Positions 52,557 to 61,688 of a stretch of 64,000 nucleotides of DNA are shown in pieces (position 1 is the first letter of the stretch; every line of letters begins with the position of its first letter). The notes under the pieces are model-generated. The model saw nothing but the letters and a program-made list of their open reading frames with translations, was not told the origin of the DNA and made no database searches. Position numbers and translations under genes: made by a program. The stretch lies in assembly GCF_900230225.1 (NCBI RefSeq), contig NZ_OCNH01000002.1, positions 124,001 to 188,000 on the forward strand, given 5' to 3'. This stretch comes from Spirosoma fluviale. GTDB lineage: Bacteria; Bacteroidota; Bacteroidia; Cytophagales; Spirosomataceae.

Positions 52557-54767
52557 ATGATGCAGGTTGATCAGTCGGTCCATTCAACTCTTAGAGAGCG
52601 GCTAAAGGAAATTTTCGGGTATAGCCAGTTTCGGGGCGAACAGGAAGCTATTATATATAGTATTCTGGCAGGGCGGAATACATTTGTTATTATGCCCACT
52701 GGTGCGGGTAAGTCTCTTTGCTATCAACTGCCCGCCATTGTAAGTGAGGGTACTGCCGTCGTCATTTCGCCCCTGATTGCGTTGATGAAGAATCAGGTTG
52801 ACCAGTTAAACGCCTTTGGTATCAACGCGCAATTCCTGAATTCGACGCTCTCAAAAGCGGAGATGAACAAGGTAAAAAAGGATACGCTCAACGGCACTCT
52901 CAAGTTGCTTTACATTGCGCCTGAGTCATTGACGAAGGAAGAAAACTTGGATTTTCTGAAGAAAGCGAACATCTCATTTGTCGCTATTGATGAAGCCCAT
53001 TGTATTTCGGAATGGGGGCACGACTTCCGCCCGGAGTATCGAAAAATCCGGGGAATAGTCGATAACATTGGCAACTTACCCGTCATTGCACTCACGGCAA
53101 CCGCTACGCCTAAAGTGCAGCAGGACATTCAGAAAAACCTGCAGATGGAGGATGCCAACCTTTACAAGACATCCTTTAATCGGAAAAACTTATATTACGA
53201 GATAAGGCCGAAGGTTGATGCCAAAAAGCAACTCATCAAATACATCAAGCAGAACAAAGGCAAATCGGGAATCATTTACTGCCTGAGCCGTAAAACGGTC
53301 GAAGAAATTGCCGAACTGCTCCGGGTAAATGATGTAAAGGCATTACCCTACCATGCTGGTCTGGACCCGGTAACCCGGATGAATAACCAGGACGCCTTCC
53401 TAAACGAAGACGTGGATGTTATTTGCGCCACGATTGCCTTTGGTATGGGTATCGATAAGCCGGATGTCCGGTTCGTGATTCACTACGATGCGCCCAAATC
53501 CCTCGAAGGCTATTATCAGGAAACCGGCCGGGCGGGTCGTGATGGTCTGGAAGGTAACTGCCTGATGTTTTACAGCTTCGATGATATTGTGAAGCTTGAA
53601 AAATTCAACAAAGACAAGCCCGTTACAGAGCGCGACAACGCCAAGCACCTGCTCACCGAAATGGTTTCGTATGCCAACCTTGGGGTTTGCCGTCGGCGGC
53701 AGTTATTGGGCTACTTTGGCGAGTTCATGGATAAAGACTGCGGTTTCTGCGACAACTGTCTGAAATCGCCGGAGAAGTTTAAAGCCCAGCACGAGGTTGT
53801 CTTGGCTCTTCAGACCGTTCTTCAAACGGATCAGCGTTTCGATGTCGCTCACCTAGCCGATGTGTTAACGGCTACCAGCAATCAGTATGTGACCAGCTAC
53901 GAACACGACCGGCTTGCTGTATATGGTAAAGGACTTGAATTTAATGGAGATTGTAACTTCTGGTGCTCCGTTATCAAGCAGATTACCATTTACGGCTACC
54001 TCGAAAAGGATGTTGATAACTACGGTATTCTGAAATTGACACAGCGTGGTCTGAATTATATTGAAGATCCTTACCCGGTTACGCTCACAAAAGATCATGA
54101 TTATGAGCAACAGGGTGCCGATTTAAAGGAAGAAGAGGACAAAGACTCGGCACCATCGTCGGGTGGAATTGCCTATGACGAAGAACTGCTGGGCCTGTTA
54201 AAGGCGCTGCGGAAACGGCTTGCCAAAGAGAAAAACCTGCCTCCTTACGTTATTTTCCAGGAGACATCCATGGAAGAGATGGCTACCACATACCCCACCA
54301 CGCGTGAGGAAATGGCCCAGATCAACGGCGTAGGTATGGGTAAGGTGCAGAAGTTTGGTAAACAGTTTATCGACCTTATCACCAAATACGTTGAAGATAA
54401 TGACATTGAGACGGCTAAAGACGTAGTTATCAAGTCGACCGTCAACAAGTCGAAAGTCAAAATTTTTATTATTCAGCAGATCGACCGGAAAGTCGACTTA
54501 GATGAAATCGCGGAGTCGAAGTCACTGAGTATGGAAGACCTGATGGAAGAGATTGAACACATCTGTTACTCAGGTACTCGGCTAAACCTCGATTACTACA
54601 TCAATCAGGTAATGGACAAAGACCGCCAGGAGGAGATCTACGAATACTTCATGCAGGCTGAGAGCGATAACATCGCCGTAGCCTTGCGTGAATTCGGAGG
54701 AGATGATTTCACCGAACAAGATCTGCGCCTGATGCGCATCAAGTTCCTGTCGGAAGTAGCTAACTAA
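52557..54767 (+). CDS. recQ: ATP-dependent DNA helicase RecQ
   Basis: A 736-residue superfamily 2 helicase, 3'-5', acting in recombination repair. The Q-motif region is FGYSQFRGEQEAI, Walker A MPTGAGKSLCYQLPA, Walker B DEAH in FVAIDEAHCISEWGHDFRPEY, and motif VI is QETGRAGRDGLEG. The RQC zinc site is CRRRQLLGYFGEF...CGFCDNC. The C terminus has an HRDC-like segment near MEEMATTYPTTREEM and a further helical region. Two ATGs are adjacent at 52557/52560. Its stop overlaps the hairpin at 54767. Confidence 0.97.
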   Translation: MMQVDQSVHSTLRERLKEIFGYSQFRGEQEAIIYSILAGRNTFVIMPTGAGKSLCYQLPAIVSEGTAVVISPLIALMKNQVDQLNAFGINAQFLNSTLSKAEMNKVKKDTLNGTLKLLYIAPESLTKEENLDFLKKANISFVAIDEAHCISEWGHDFRPEYRKIRGIVDNIGNLPVIALTATATPKVQQDIQKNLQMEDANLYKTSFNRKNLYYEIRPKVDAKKQLIKYIKQNKGKSGIIYCLSRKTVEEIAELLRVNDVKALPYHAGLDPVTRMNNQDAFLNEDVDVICATIAFGMGIDKPDVRFVIHYDAPKSLEGYYQETGRAGRDGLEGNCLMFYSFDDIVKLEKFNKDKPVTERDNAKHLLTEMVSYANLGVCRRRQLLGYFGEFMDKDCGFCDNCLKSPEKFKAQHEVVLALQTVLQTDQRFDVAHLADVLTATSNQYVTSYEHDRLAVYGKGLEFNGDCNFWCSVIKQITIYGYLEKDVDNYGILKLTQRGLNYIEDPYPVTLTKDHDYEQQGADLKEEEDKDSAPSSGGIAYDEELLGLLKALRKRLAKEKNLPPYVIFQETSMEEMATTYPTTREEMAQINGVGMGKVQKFGKQFIDLITKYVEDNDIETAKDVVIKSTVNKSKVKIFIIQQIDRKVDLDEIAESKSLSMEDLMEEIEHICYSGTRLNLDYYINQVMDKDRQEEIYEYFMQAESDNIAVALREFGGDDFTEQDLRLMRIKFLSEVAN

Positions 54768-54839
54768 ATGATAAATAATAAATGATGAATGATGATCAGG
54801 GTAACCTAATTCATTATTCATCATTTATTATTTATCATT
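54767..54839. repeat. Inverted repeat between recQ and purD (29-bp arms)
   Basis: Arms 54767-54795 and 54811-54839 pair over 29 bp with one G.T wobble and a 15-nt loop. The left arm begins at the last base of the recQ TAA, and the right arm ends 11 nt before the purD ATG. It is entirely AT-rich ATGAT-type sequence and shares aatgatgaatgat with 3451. Confidence 0.9.
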
Positions 54840-54850
54840 CATCATTATTT

Positions 54851-56137
54851 ATGAATATACTAATACTTGGATCGGGGGGGCGAGAACATGCTTTTGCCTG
54901 GAAACTAGCGCAGAGTCCATTATGTGATACATTATTTGTAGCGCCGGGTAATGCCGGAACAGCACAGGTGGCTACAAATCTGCCAATAAGCTACAATGAT
55001 TTTCCGGCCGTTGCTCAGGCCATTCGGGATAAAGAAATCAACCTGTTGATCGTTGGCCCCGAGGAGCCGCTGGTAAAGGGTATTGTTGACTTTTTGCGCA
55101 AACAACCCGATTTAGTCAGCCTTGGTATTGTTGGCCCTGATGCACAGGGCGCCCAACTGGAAGGCAGTAAAGACTTTTCCAAGCAATTCATGCTTCGGTA
55201 TGGCATACCAACGGCCGCTTCACAAACTTTTACAGTCGATACACTTCAGGAAGGACTTAATTACCTGGAAAAACATGCACTCCCTATTGTTATTAAAGCC
55301 GATGGACTGGCGGCCGGGAAGGGCGTTATCATTGCCGAAACAGTAGCGGAAGCTCAAACGGCAATGCGGGATATGCTCGATGGGCAAAAGTTCGGAGCAG
55401 CGGGCAGTAAAGTCGTTGTGGAGCAGTTTCTGCGAGGCATTGAGCTGTCGGTTTTTGTGCTGACCGATGGCGTTAATTATAAAATTTTACCTGAAGCCAA
55501 GGACTACAAACGCATTGGCGAGGGAGATACCGGACCCAATACAGGTGGTATGGGCGCTGTATCGCCGGTAGTTTTTGCGAGTAAATCCTTTTTACAAAAG
55601 GTAGAAGATAAAGTCGTGAAGCCAACGCTGGCTGGGTTACAGCAGGAAGGTATTAATTATCAAGGCTTTATCTTCGTTGGTTTGATGAAAGTAAACGGAG
55701 AGCCCTACGTGATCGAGTACAATGCACGCATGGGCGACCCTGAAACGGAAGTCGTGTTACCCCGAATTCAAAGTGATTTTGCCGAACTGATGCAAGCTAC
55801 GGCCACCGGTGAACTGGACAAACTTACCGTTCAGGTATCGCCACAAACGGCCGTAACAACCATGCTGGTATCGGGTGGGTATCCCGGTGATTATGTAACC
55901 GGTAAAATCATTTCGGATTTAGAACGTTTAGAAGATGTAATGGCGTTTCATGCAGGAACGCTGGAAAAAAACGGTCACGTGTTGACCAATGGTGGACGGG
56001 TGCTGGCGATTACCGCCCAGGCCAATTCGCTTGAAAACGCTGTCAGGAAGTCGCAGGAAGCGGCCCGGATAGTACAATTTGACGGAAAACAGTACCGTAA
56101 AGACATCGGGCTCGACCTGATTCGGTACTCCGACTAA
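54851..56137 (+). CDS. purD: Phosphoribosylamine-glycine ligase
   Basis: A 428-residue ATP-grasp enzyme of purine synthesis making GAR. The start MNILILGSGGREHAFAWKLAQ is diagnostic; in-frame ATGs at 54782/54785 lie in the hairpin and are rejected. Other segments are PEEPLVKGIVDFLR, IVIKADGLAAGKGVIIAET, and the ATP-grasp end GEPYVIEYNARMGDPETEVVLPR. Length is normal. It is transcribed after recQ across the AT-rich hairpin. Confidence 0.97.
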   Translation: MNILILGSGGREHAFAWKLAQSPLCDTLFVAPGNAGTAQVATNLPISYNDFPAVAQAIRDKEINLLIVGPEEPLVKGIVDFLRKQPDLVSLGIVGPDAQGAQLEGSKDFSKQFMLRYGIPTAASQTFTVDTLQEGLNYLEKHALPIVIKADGLAAGKGVIIAETVAEAQTAMRDMLDGQKFGAAGSKVVVEQFLRGIELSVFVLTDGVNYKILPEAKDYKRIGEGDTGPNTGGMGAVSPVVFASKSFLQKVEDKVVKPTLAGLQQEGINYQGFIFVGLMKVNGEPYVIEYNARMGDPETEVVLPRIQSDFAELMQATATGELDKLTVQVSPQTAVTTMLVSGGYPGDYVTGKIISDLERLEDVMAFHAGTLEKNGHVLTNGGRVLAITAQANSLENAVRKSQEAARIVQFDGKQYRKDIGLDLIRYSD

Positions 56138-56219
56138 CTGATTTGCGAATAAAACGGTATGATTCAGGCACTATTGCCATCGTACATAGTAATTCGCAGG
56201 TCGTAAATTATATATATAC

Positions 56220-57416
56220 ATGTCCTGCAAATCTTGTGCAACCGGCGGGTGTGGAACCCAACGTGGCGCATCTGATGGCGAGAAAACAGCCACTAAAGGA
56301 TGCGGTAGCGGAGGGTGTAGCACTGGAGGCTGCAATAAACTGAATTCGTTCGACTGGTTGAGTGACATCGCCATGCCGGGCCAACGATACGATGTAGTTG
56401 AGGTTAAATTTAAGGGTGGACGGAAAGAATATTACCGGAATGTTCACCTGCTCGATTTAACTACGGGCGATTATGTGGTGGTCGAAATGCAATCGGGCTT
56501 TCACATCGGCGCGGTGTCCCTTCAGGGGGAACTGGTTCGGTTACAGGTGAAAAAACGGGCCGTTAAAATCAATGACGACACCAAAGTTATTCATCGGATC
56601 GCTACGCCAAAAGATATGGAACGGCACGAACAGGCCGTTCTGCGGGATTTACCCGCTTTGTACCGCTCCCGCGAAATTGCCCGCGAGCTAAAACTGAATA
56701 TGAAATTGTCGGACGTTGAATTTCAGTCCGATAATACGAAAGCGACATTCTATTATTCGTCTGAAGAGCGGGTCGATTTCCGTGAATTGATCAAGATGCT
56801 GGCCGGTGAGTTCAAGGCGCGTATTGAAATGCGGCAGATCAGCCTCCGTCAGGAAGCGGGTCGTTTGGGGGGTATTGGCTCCTGCGGGCGCGAACTTTGC
56901 TGCTCGACCTGGCTAACCGATTTCAAAAACATCGCTACCTCAGCAGCCCGCTACCAGAATCTGTCGCTGAATCCGGCTAAGTTATCGGGCCAGTGCGGTC
57001 GGTTGAAGTGCTGCCTGAACTACGAACTGGATACGTACATGGATGCGCTTCGGGATATTCCAACGATTGAAAAACCGCTGGAAACCCAAAAAGGACGCGC
57101 TTACCTGCAGAAGACCGATATTTTTCGAAAGCTCATGTGGTTTGGCTACAGCGCCGAAAGTACCTGGCATCCATTGCCGATTATCCGGGTACTGGAAATC
57201 GTTGAACTGAACAAAAAGGGCGTTATCCCTGAGTCGTTCGAGGTGTTGACTCCCATTGGAGAGAAGGAGCCGACTACGGCGGCAACTCTTAATAGCGATC
57301 TACAAAAGCTTGACGCCAAGTACACGACTCGGACACCGACCAAAAAGAAAAAGAAGAAGTCGAGAGGACCGGAGGGCGGTGCGCCAAGACCGGCCCAGAA
57401 CGGTAAAGTCAATTAA
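56220..57416 (+). CDS. ricT: RicT-like PSP1 domain protein
   Basis: A 398-residue cytoplasmic protein of the PSP1/RicT (YaaT) family. The N terminus is Cys/Gly-rich (Cys at 3, 6, 11, 28, 33, 38), as is usual for Bacteroidota members. The PSP1 core contains RLGGIGSCGRELCCSTWL and LSGQCGRLKCCLNYE, four conserved Cys motifs linked to Fe-S binding in the Bacillus RicAFT complex. The C terminus is a basic tail (TPTKKKKKKSRG). RicA and RicF partners are not nearby, so the role here may differ. Confidence 0.88.
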   Translation: MSCKSCATGGCGTQRGASDGEKTATKGCGSGGCSTGGCNKLNSFDWLSDIAMPGQRYDVVEVKFKGGRKEYYRNVHLLDLTTGDYVVVEMQSGFHIGAVSLQGELVRLQVKKRAVKINDDTKVIHRIATPKDMERHEQAVLRDLPALYRSREIARELKLNMKLSDVEFQSDNTKATFYYSSEERVDFRELIKMLAGEFKARIEMRQISLRQEAGRLGGIGSCGRELCCSTWLTDFKNIATSAARYQNLSLNPAKLSGQCGRLKCCLNYELDTYMDALRDIPTIEKPLETQKGRAYLQKTDIFRKLMWFGYSAESTWHPLPIIRVLEIVELNKKGVIPESFEVLTPIGEKEPTTAATLNSDLQKLDAKYTTRTPTKKKKKKSRGPEGGAPRPAQNGKVN

Positions 57417-57420
57417 CTAT

Positions 57421-57449
57421 TAAACCCCGGCCTGCAAAGTCGGGGTTTA
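57421..57449. terminator. Bidirectional terminator between ricT and the truncated M56 gene
   Basis: A 9-bp stem (taaaccccg / cggggttta) with an 11-nt loop, followed by ttgtttct on the plus strand and preceded by a run of A and T on the other. The genes are convergent. Confidence 0.7.
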
Positions 57450-57455
57450 TTGTTT

Positions 57456-58415
57456 CTAAAAATCACCGGTATAAAACGGGCTGAAAACGTAGTAGCTACT
57501 GTCACGTTTGGCGCGCTTGGGCGTCGTTTCAATGTGTAGTTCAAAACGTGGAGAGGGAGAGTCGGCACGGAACCACTCGTAATAGGGCCGTTCTTTTGTG
57601 TAAAGCCGGGCTACCTCCCGAACATGAACGGTCTTTACATCGGCTGGTGTAACAGGCAGGTTGTTGATAAAGACCTCCACCGTAGTCTTATATTCATCAT
57701 AGATCCGCAAATGCTCATCTTTAGTTCGTTCAACAAGGGCATTTTTGTTGTGGAAAAAGGTGGCTTCGAGCAGTTGGTTCATATTGAATGAAAAGGTCTC
57801 TCCTAACGGATGCTTCGACAAAGCGGCTGCCTGTAGCAAGGTGAAAAACTGTTTGCGGTAGACGTTAAAAACAACAGGTGAGGGACTGGTTTGGATCAGA
57901 ATCTGATACGGCTTCGCCTGATTATCGGCATAAGCCATGTTTTCCCACTGGTGCATGATAAACAATTCGCTCACGAACTCCGGCGAGAGCTTTTCCAGAG
58001 CTTCAACGGATGCTTCTTGCCCGTCGATGTAGATTGCCGATTCGTACTTATAATCATCAGGCAGCAAAAAACGGTCATCTTTAAGCTGTAAGATAATTGG
58101 TTGGCTGCGCACCACCTCCGTACCGATTTTAGTCTGAAACAGAGCCAAGTGACGGTACCATGTCTTTTTATCTTCCAGTTCAACAACGAGCGCCCGCGTT
58201 GGACTGGTAGCCGCCAGCGTTTTTTTGCTCAGCGCCTGACCCGGTATATGAACCTGTTCCCGAACTTTGTGCTGGCACGCCAATATCATGCCGCCCATCA
58301 GCACGATCCAAAGGGCATAGCGCCACCATGCCCACGGCCCCGAGGGTTGGCTATTGATCATGCCAACCCGCTGGCGCAAAGTCGGACCGCTGAACTGGTT
58401 GGTGAAGGAATACAT
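57456..58415 (-). pseudogene. N-terminally truncated M56/BlaR1-like paralogue (open frame)
   Basis: A 319-residue open frame starting MYSFTNQFSGPTLRQRVGMI. That start aligns with NHFNRSQLKSRISMLN in the adjacent full-length M56 protein, a point after the peptidase domain. Its end, VEVFINNLPVTPADVK...LYT, likewise aligns with VKLFINNQPATPETIR...LYT. It has one membrane helix (about 30-47) and lacks the HExxH region. It lies 9 nt downstream of the full gene. This is best read as a tandem duplicate that lost its 5' half, or a split receptor domain that is still translated. No frame disruption is seen within it. Confidence 0.7.
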
Positions 58416-58424
58416 ACAGGCAGT

Positions 58425-59975
58425 TTATTTATTAGGCTTATCAACATAAAAAAGCAAATATGTTATTCCCGAACGTTTGTTCGTAGCTGAATCGTACCCC
58501 AAGATTGAAACAACTGTATAAAGCTGATTTATCTTCCATTGCCGGATAGTCTCAGGCGTAGCCGGCTGGTTATTAATGAAAAGTTTTACAAAGTCGACCG
58601 CATTGTCTACAGATAATGAACTATCGGCATTGATTGATAAATGACTCTTGGGGGTAGCCTGCTTTTTGACTTCTTCTTTATCAAATCGTCGGAAGCCAAT
58701 TCCTAGATAGCCATATTTCCGTTGTCCTTCCAATACCAAGCTCTCCATTTTTTTATCATCAGCTTGTGCATCGGTTAGTATCTCACTTTCATGATCTGTC
58801 GGTTCCTGGATAGTTGATTTTATCAGGTCGTTTTTCAAAGTAGCCTGAATCGAATTTGAAGCTGATAGAGGTTTCTCAGAACTAGCTGTCACATTAGCCA
58901 GAGCATCTGCCTCCATCTGTCGGTTTTTTTCAACGCTCAGCTTAGTCGTAGTTATTATAGCAGCGTGTACGAGTGCTTTTGATGACTGTTTTACCCTCGG
59001 CAGAACATCCGAAACTGGTTTAGCTATGTGTTTTGTCAATTCTTTTAGCTGGGGCCGCGCAAAAGCAGAAGCTACAGTTAAGGCCGCCAGTATAAGAACA
59101 GGGTATTTGAGCCAGCTTAATTGGGTAGATTTAGATCGGTTGAGCATACTAATCCGGGATTTGAGTTGCGACCTGTTGAAATGGTTTGTAATAGCCGATT
59201 GCCCACCGGCCAAACTCACTTTCAATAAATTATATTGATACAGTTTCGCATCGACTCCCTCCGCCAGTACAGCTCGGTCGGCGCTGAACTCAAGCGTCTG
59301 CTGAAGCAATTTTCGGAACAGATAAGCCGCCGGATTGTACCAGAAGATGATACAGACAAGCTCGGCCCCGATCATATCGAAGCTATGCCGTTCGCGCACA
59401 TGAACCCGTTCGTGTCGCAGAATCTGATCTAATTCGTCGGGTGTGTGCTGGCCCGGATTAACAAATACCCAACTAAAAAAGGAGAAAGGGGACGGAATGT
59501 TGGCACCTTGTACCAGGGTAAAGTCGGTATAAGGTTCCTGTATAGATTTCCGGATAAGTTTTCGGAGAGATAATAACTGACTAACGAACCGCATAAGCAG
59601 CAACAGGACGCCAAGAAAATAAAACAGAATCAGCCCGTTTTGCCATGACCAGACAAATCGCTGCTGTTGTGCCTGAAAAGCCCGATAAGTCTTCAGGTTG
59701 GGAAAGGTAATCGTTACGTCGGGGAAAGGTGCGTACGGCTCAGAAAGTACTTTGGGTACAATAACCTGAGCCGTACGCTGCATAGCCGAGCGAACCGGCT
59801 GCGGACGCCAGTCGGGAAGGTCGATCAGTGGGAGGATAACCGCGCTGGCCAGACCCAGCCACAAAGCCAGTCGATTGGCACTAAAAAAGGTTTCCCGCCG
59901 GAGCAGTAGATAGAAGGCAACACTCACAACGGCCAGTAAACCATTGACCAACACGACGTAGCGTAGGGTTTCCAT
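58425..59975 (-). CDS. M56 family metallopeptidase, BlaR1/MecR1-like
   Basis: A 516-residue membrane protein. Four helices lie in the N-terminal 300 residues: 7-27, 35-52, 110-127 and about 290-310. The zinc site is HERVH (His188 to His192), with the third ligand region EFSADRAVLAEG. The C-terminal extracytoplasmic part after about residue 315 is variable. In BlaR1 systems such a protein senses beta-lactam or envelope stress and cleaves BlaI. The penicillin-binding C-terminal domain is not obvious. It follows blaI by 5 nt and is followed by its truncated paralogue. Confidence 0.9.
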   Translation of the reverse strand: METLRYVVLVNGLLAVVSVAFYLLLRRETFFSANRLALWLGLASAVILPLIDLPDWRPQPVRSAMQRTAQVIVPKVLSEPYAPFPDVTITFPNLKTYRAFQAQQQRFVWSWQNGLILFYFLGVLLLLMRFVSQLLSLRKLIRKSIQEPYTDFTLVQGANIPSPFSFFSWVFVNPGQHTPDELDQILRHERVHVRERHSFDMIGAELVCIIFWYNPAAYLFRKLLQQTLEFSADRAVLAEGVDAKLYQYNLLKVSLAGGQSAITNHFNRSQLKSRISMLNRSKSTQLSWLKYPVLILAALTVASAFARPQLKELTKHIAKPVSDVLPRVKQSSKALVHAAIITTTKLSVEKNRQMEADALANVTASSEKPLSASNSIQATLKNDLIKSTIQEPTDHESEILTDAQADDKKMESLVLEGQRKYGYLGIGFRRFDKEEVKKQATPKSHLSINADSSLSVDNAVDFVKLFINNQPATPETIRQWKINQLYTVVSILGYDSATNKRSGITYLLFYVDKPNK

Positions 59976-59980
59976 TTTCT

Positions 59981-60340
59981 TTATTTCTTCTCAATCATCG
60001 CCAGTATTTCCCGGAGTTCATCGGCCGAAATCTTTTCATTCTGCGCAAAGTAGCTTACCAGGTTTTTGTATGAGTTATCAAAGTATTCGTCGACTACTTT
60101 TTTCAGTACAAATCGGTTCTGGTAGGCTTCTTTGCTGATGATTGGGTAGTACTCATGGGTATTGCCATACGCTTTATGGCCGATGTACCCCTTTTCTTCG
60201 AGGTTACGCACAATAGTGGACACCGTATTGTAGTGCAGGGGCGGGTTCGTAAACTGAGGTACCATGTCTTTTACATACCCTTGCTCCATCTTCCAGAGCA
60301 CCTGCATCACTTCTTCTTCTTTAGCTGTTAACTTTTCCAT
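59981..60340 (-). CDS. BlaI/MecI/CopY family transcriptional repressor
   Basis: A 119-residue winged-helix regulator. The DNA-binding part is LTAKEEEVMQVLWKMEQGYVKDMV and YNTVSTIVRNLEEKGYIGHKAYG, followed by a helical dimerisation C terminus. It is 5 nt upstream of the M56 gene, the usual repressor-protease pair, so cleavage by the M56 protein is the likely switch. The regulated genes probably include this operon. Confidence 0.93.
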   Translation of the reverse strand: MEKLTAKEEEVMQVLWKMEQGYVKDMVPQFTNPPLHYNTVSTIVRNLEEKGYIGHKAYGNTHEYYPIISKEAYQNRFVLKKVVDEYFDNSYKNLVSYFAQNEKISADELREILAMIEKK

Positions 60341-60344
60341 ATAA

Positions 60345-60376
60345 CAAAGCTAGAACTATTTTTATCGTTTGCAAAC
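60345..60376 (-). promoter_or_regulatory. blaI promoter box and adjacent palindrome
   Basis: On the reverse strand TAGCTTTG (60345-60352) fits TAnnTTTG only 5 nt before the blaI ATG. Just upstream, 60367-60376 is the perfect palindrome gtttgcaaac, a possible operator site for BlaI. Both are predictions from spacing and symmetry. Confidence 0.4.
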
Positions 60377-60451
60377 TAAGTAAGTAGTTTTTTGGCGTTT
60401 GAAAAGCCAGCCGCCCCGTTGTAGATTTGTGTACTATTTTGAGGTAGGTCT

Positions 60452-60928
60452 ATGAAACAATTGGGATTGGTATTACTCGTGGCGTTACTGGTCGGCAGCT
60501 GCGATACAAACGCAGTTTATAAAGAATACACCGATATTGAGGATGGAAAGTGGTACATCAAAAATGCACCTTCGTTTACCTTCGAAATCACCGATACATC
60601 GGTTCCTTACAACATTTATTACAACCTCCGCAACAGCCTGTCCTACAGCTATTACAATCTTTACCTGACCCGCTACCTGCGCGATGCGAGTGGTAAAGAA
60701 CTGGAATCCCGTCTGGATGAGTTAATCCTGATGGACCCTAAAACGGGAAAACCCAATGGCGATGGTCTGGGCGATCTCTTCGACCATAAGTTCCTGATGA
60801 AGCGCAATTACCGTTTTCCGAAACCCGGTAAATACACCATGCAATTGAAACAGTACATGCGTCAAGACCCGTTGCTCAACATCATGAGTGTGGGCATTAC
60901 GGTCGAAAAAGCCGCTCCTTCTCATTAA
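60452..60928 (+). CDS. gldH: Gliding motility lipoprotein GldH
   Basis: A 158-residue lipoprotein with the signal MKQLGLVLLVALLVGSC (lipobox VGSC). The mature start DTNAVYKEYTDIEDGKWY is the GldH signature, and the C-terminal strand-rich domain includes VPYNIYYNLRNSLSYSYYNLYL and YRFPKPGKYTMQLKQYMR. GldH belongs to the gliding/type IX machinery of Bacteroidota and is needed for motility in Flavobacterium. It fits with porU and porV in this window. It is divergent from blaI. Confidence 0.93.
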   Translation: MKQLGLVLLVALLVGSCDTNAVYKEYTDIEDGKWYIKNAPSFTFEITDTSVPYNIYYNLRNSLSYSYYNLYLTRYLRDASGKELESRLDELILMDPKTGKPNGDGLGDLFDHKFLMKRNYRFPKPGKYTMQLKQYMRQDPLLNIMSVGITVEKAAPSH

Positions 60929-60945
60929 ACCGACTTGTGCTGCTA

Positions 60946-61584
60946 ATGGTAATTAATTTTTTGTGTAAAAACAGGCTCTTTTTTCTTCCCTATGCTTTCC
61001 TGCTGCTGCTATTTGGTGTTCTGCAACTGATTTATTCTCAGGAGCAACTGATGCAATGGGTTAATACGCGCAATAGCCCGGCGGCCGACGCCCTTTTTCC
61101 GTACATCACGTACTTGGGCGATGGCGTATTTTTTGCTGCGGTTTGTCTGCTTCTCGTTTTTTTAAACAGGCGCATTGGGTTAATGGCCTTTGCCAGTTTT
61201 GCGCTGTCGTCCCTAACCTCCGAGTTTTTAAAGAAGGTTGTTTTTAAGGGTTCGCCCCGTCCTCTAAAATATTTTGAACATTCCAGCTTTCAATATCACC
61301 TCATCGAAGGCCTTGATATCTTCAGCTATAACAGCTTTCCATCGGGCCACACCATTACGGCCTTTGCTCTGTTTAGCCTGATGGCGTTTCTGGATGAAAA
61401 TAAGAAAAGAGGCTGGGTTTGGTTGCTTTTAGGCCTTCTGGCGGGATATTCGCGGGTTTATCTGTTCCAGCATTTTGTCGAGGATGTTTTCGTGGGTTCA
61501 ATGGTTGGCACTATTTCATCGGTTATTATATTTCGATTACTGTGCGGCTGGGCGACAAAAACGAAGGCACCCGGCGACGAATAG
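60946..61584 (+). CDS. PAP2-family membrane phosphatase
   Basis: A 212-residue polytopic protein. The three phosphatase motifs are KVVFKGSPRP (K-x6-RP), FPSGHTITAF (PSGH) and SRVYLFQHFVEDV (SR-x5-H-x3-D). About six helices fit. Family members remove phosphate from phosphatidic acid, PGP or undecaprenyl pyrophosphate. It starts 17 nt after gldH (ATG at 60946; GTG at 60937 is possible) and probably shares its message. Confidence 0.9.
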   Translation: MVINFLCKNRLFFLPYAFLLLLFGVLQLIYSQEQLMQWVNTRNSPAADALFPYITYLGDGVFFAAVCLLLVFLNRRIGLMAFASFALSSLTSEFLKKVVFKGSPRPLKYFEHSSFQYHLIEGLDIFSYNSFPSGHTITAFALFSLMAFLDENKKRGWVWLLLGLLAGYSRVYLFQHFVEDVFVGSMVGTISSVIIFRLLCGWATKTKAPGDE

Positions 61585-61599
61585 CCTGCCTTTTTTGAC

Positions 61600-61607
61600 T
61601 ACTTTTG
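61600..61607 (+). promoter_or_regulatory. Possible -7 element for purF
   Basis: TACTTTTG fits TAnnTTTG, 81 nt before the ATG at 61689. No good TTG at the usual spacing was seen. Confidence 0.35.
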
Positions 61608-61688
61608 TTTAGGGCTCTGCCGAACCATTGCCAAAGCTGAGCCGTTACCTCAATATTACCAAATCAACGTGCATCGACAAACTCCCTC

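Noticed and set aside
54782..54850. Extended PurD start at 54782
   Set aside because: It comes from the AT-rich hairpin; MNILILGSGGREHA is the known PurD N terminus.
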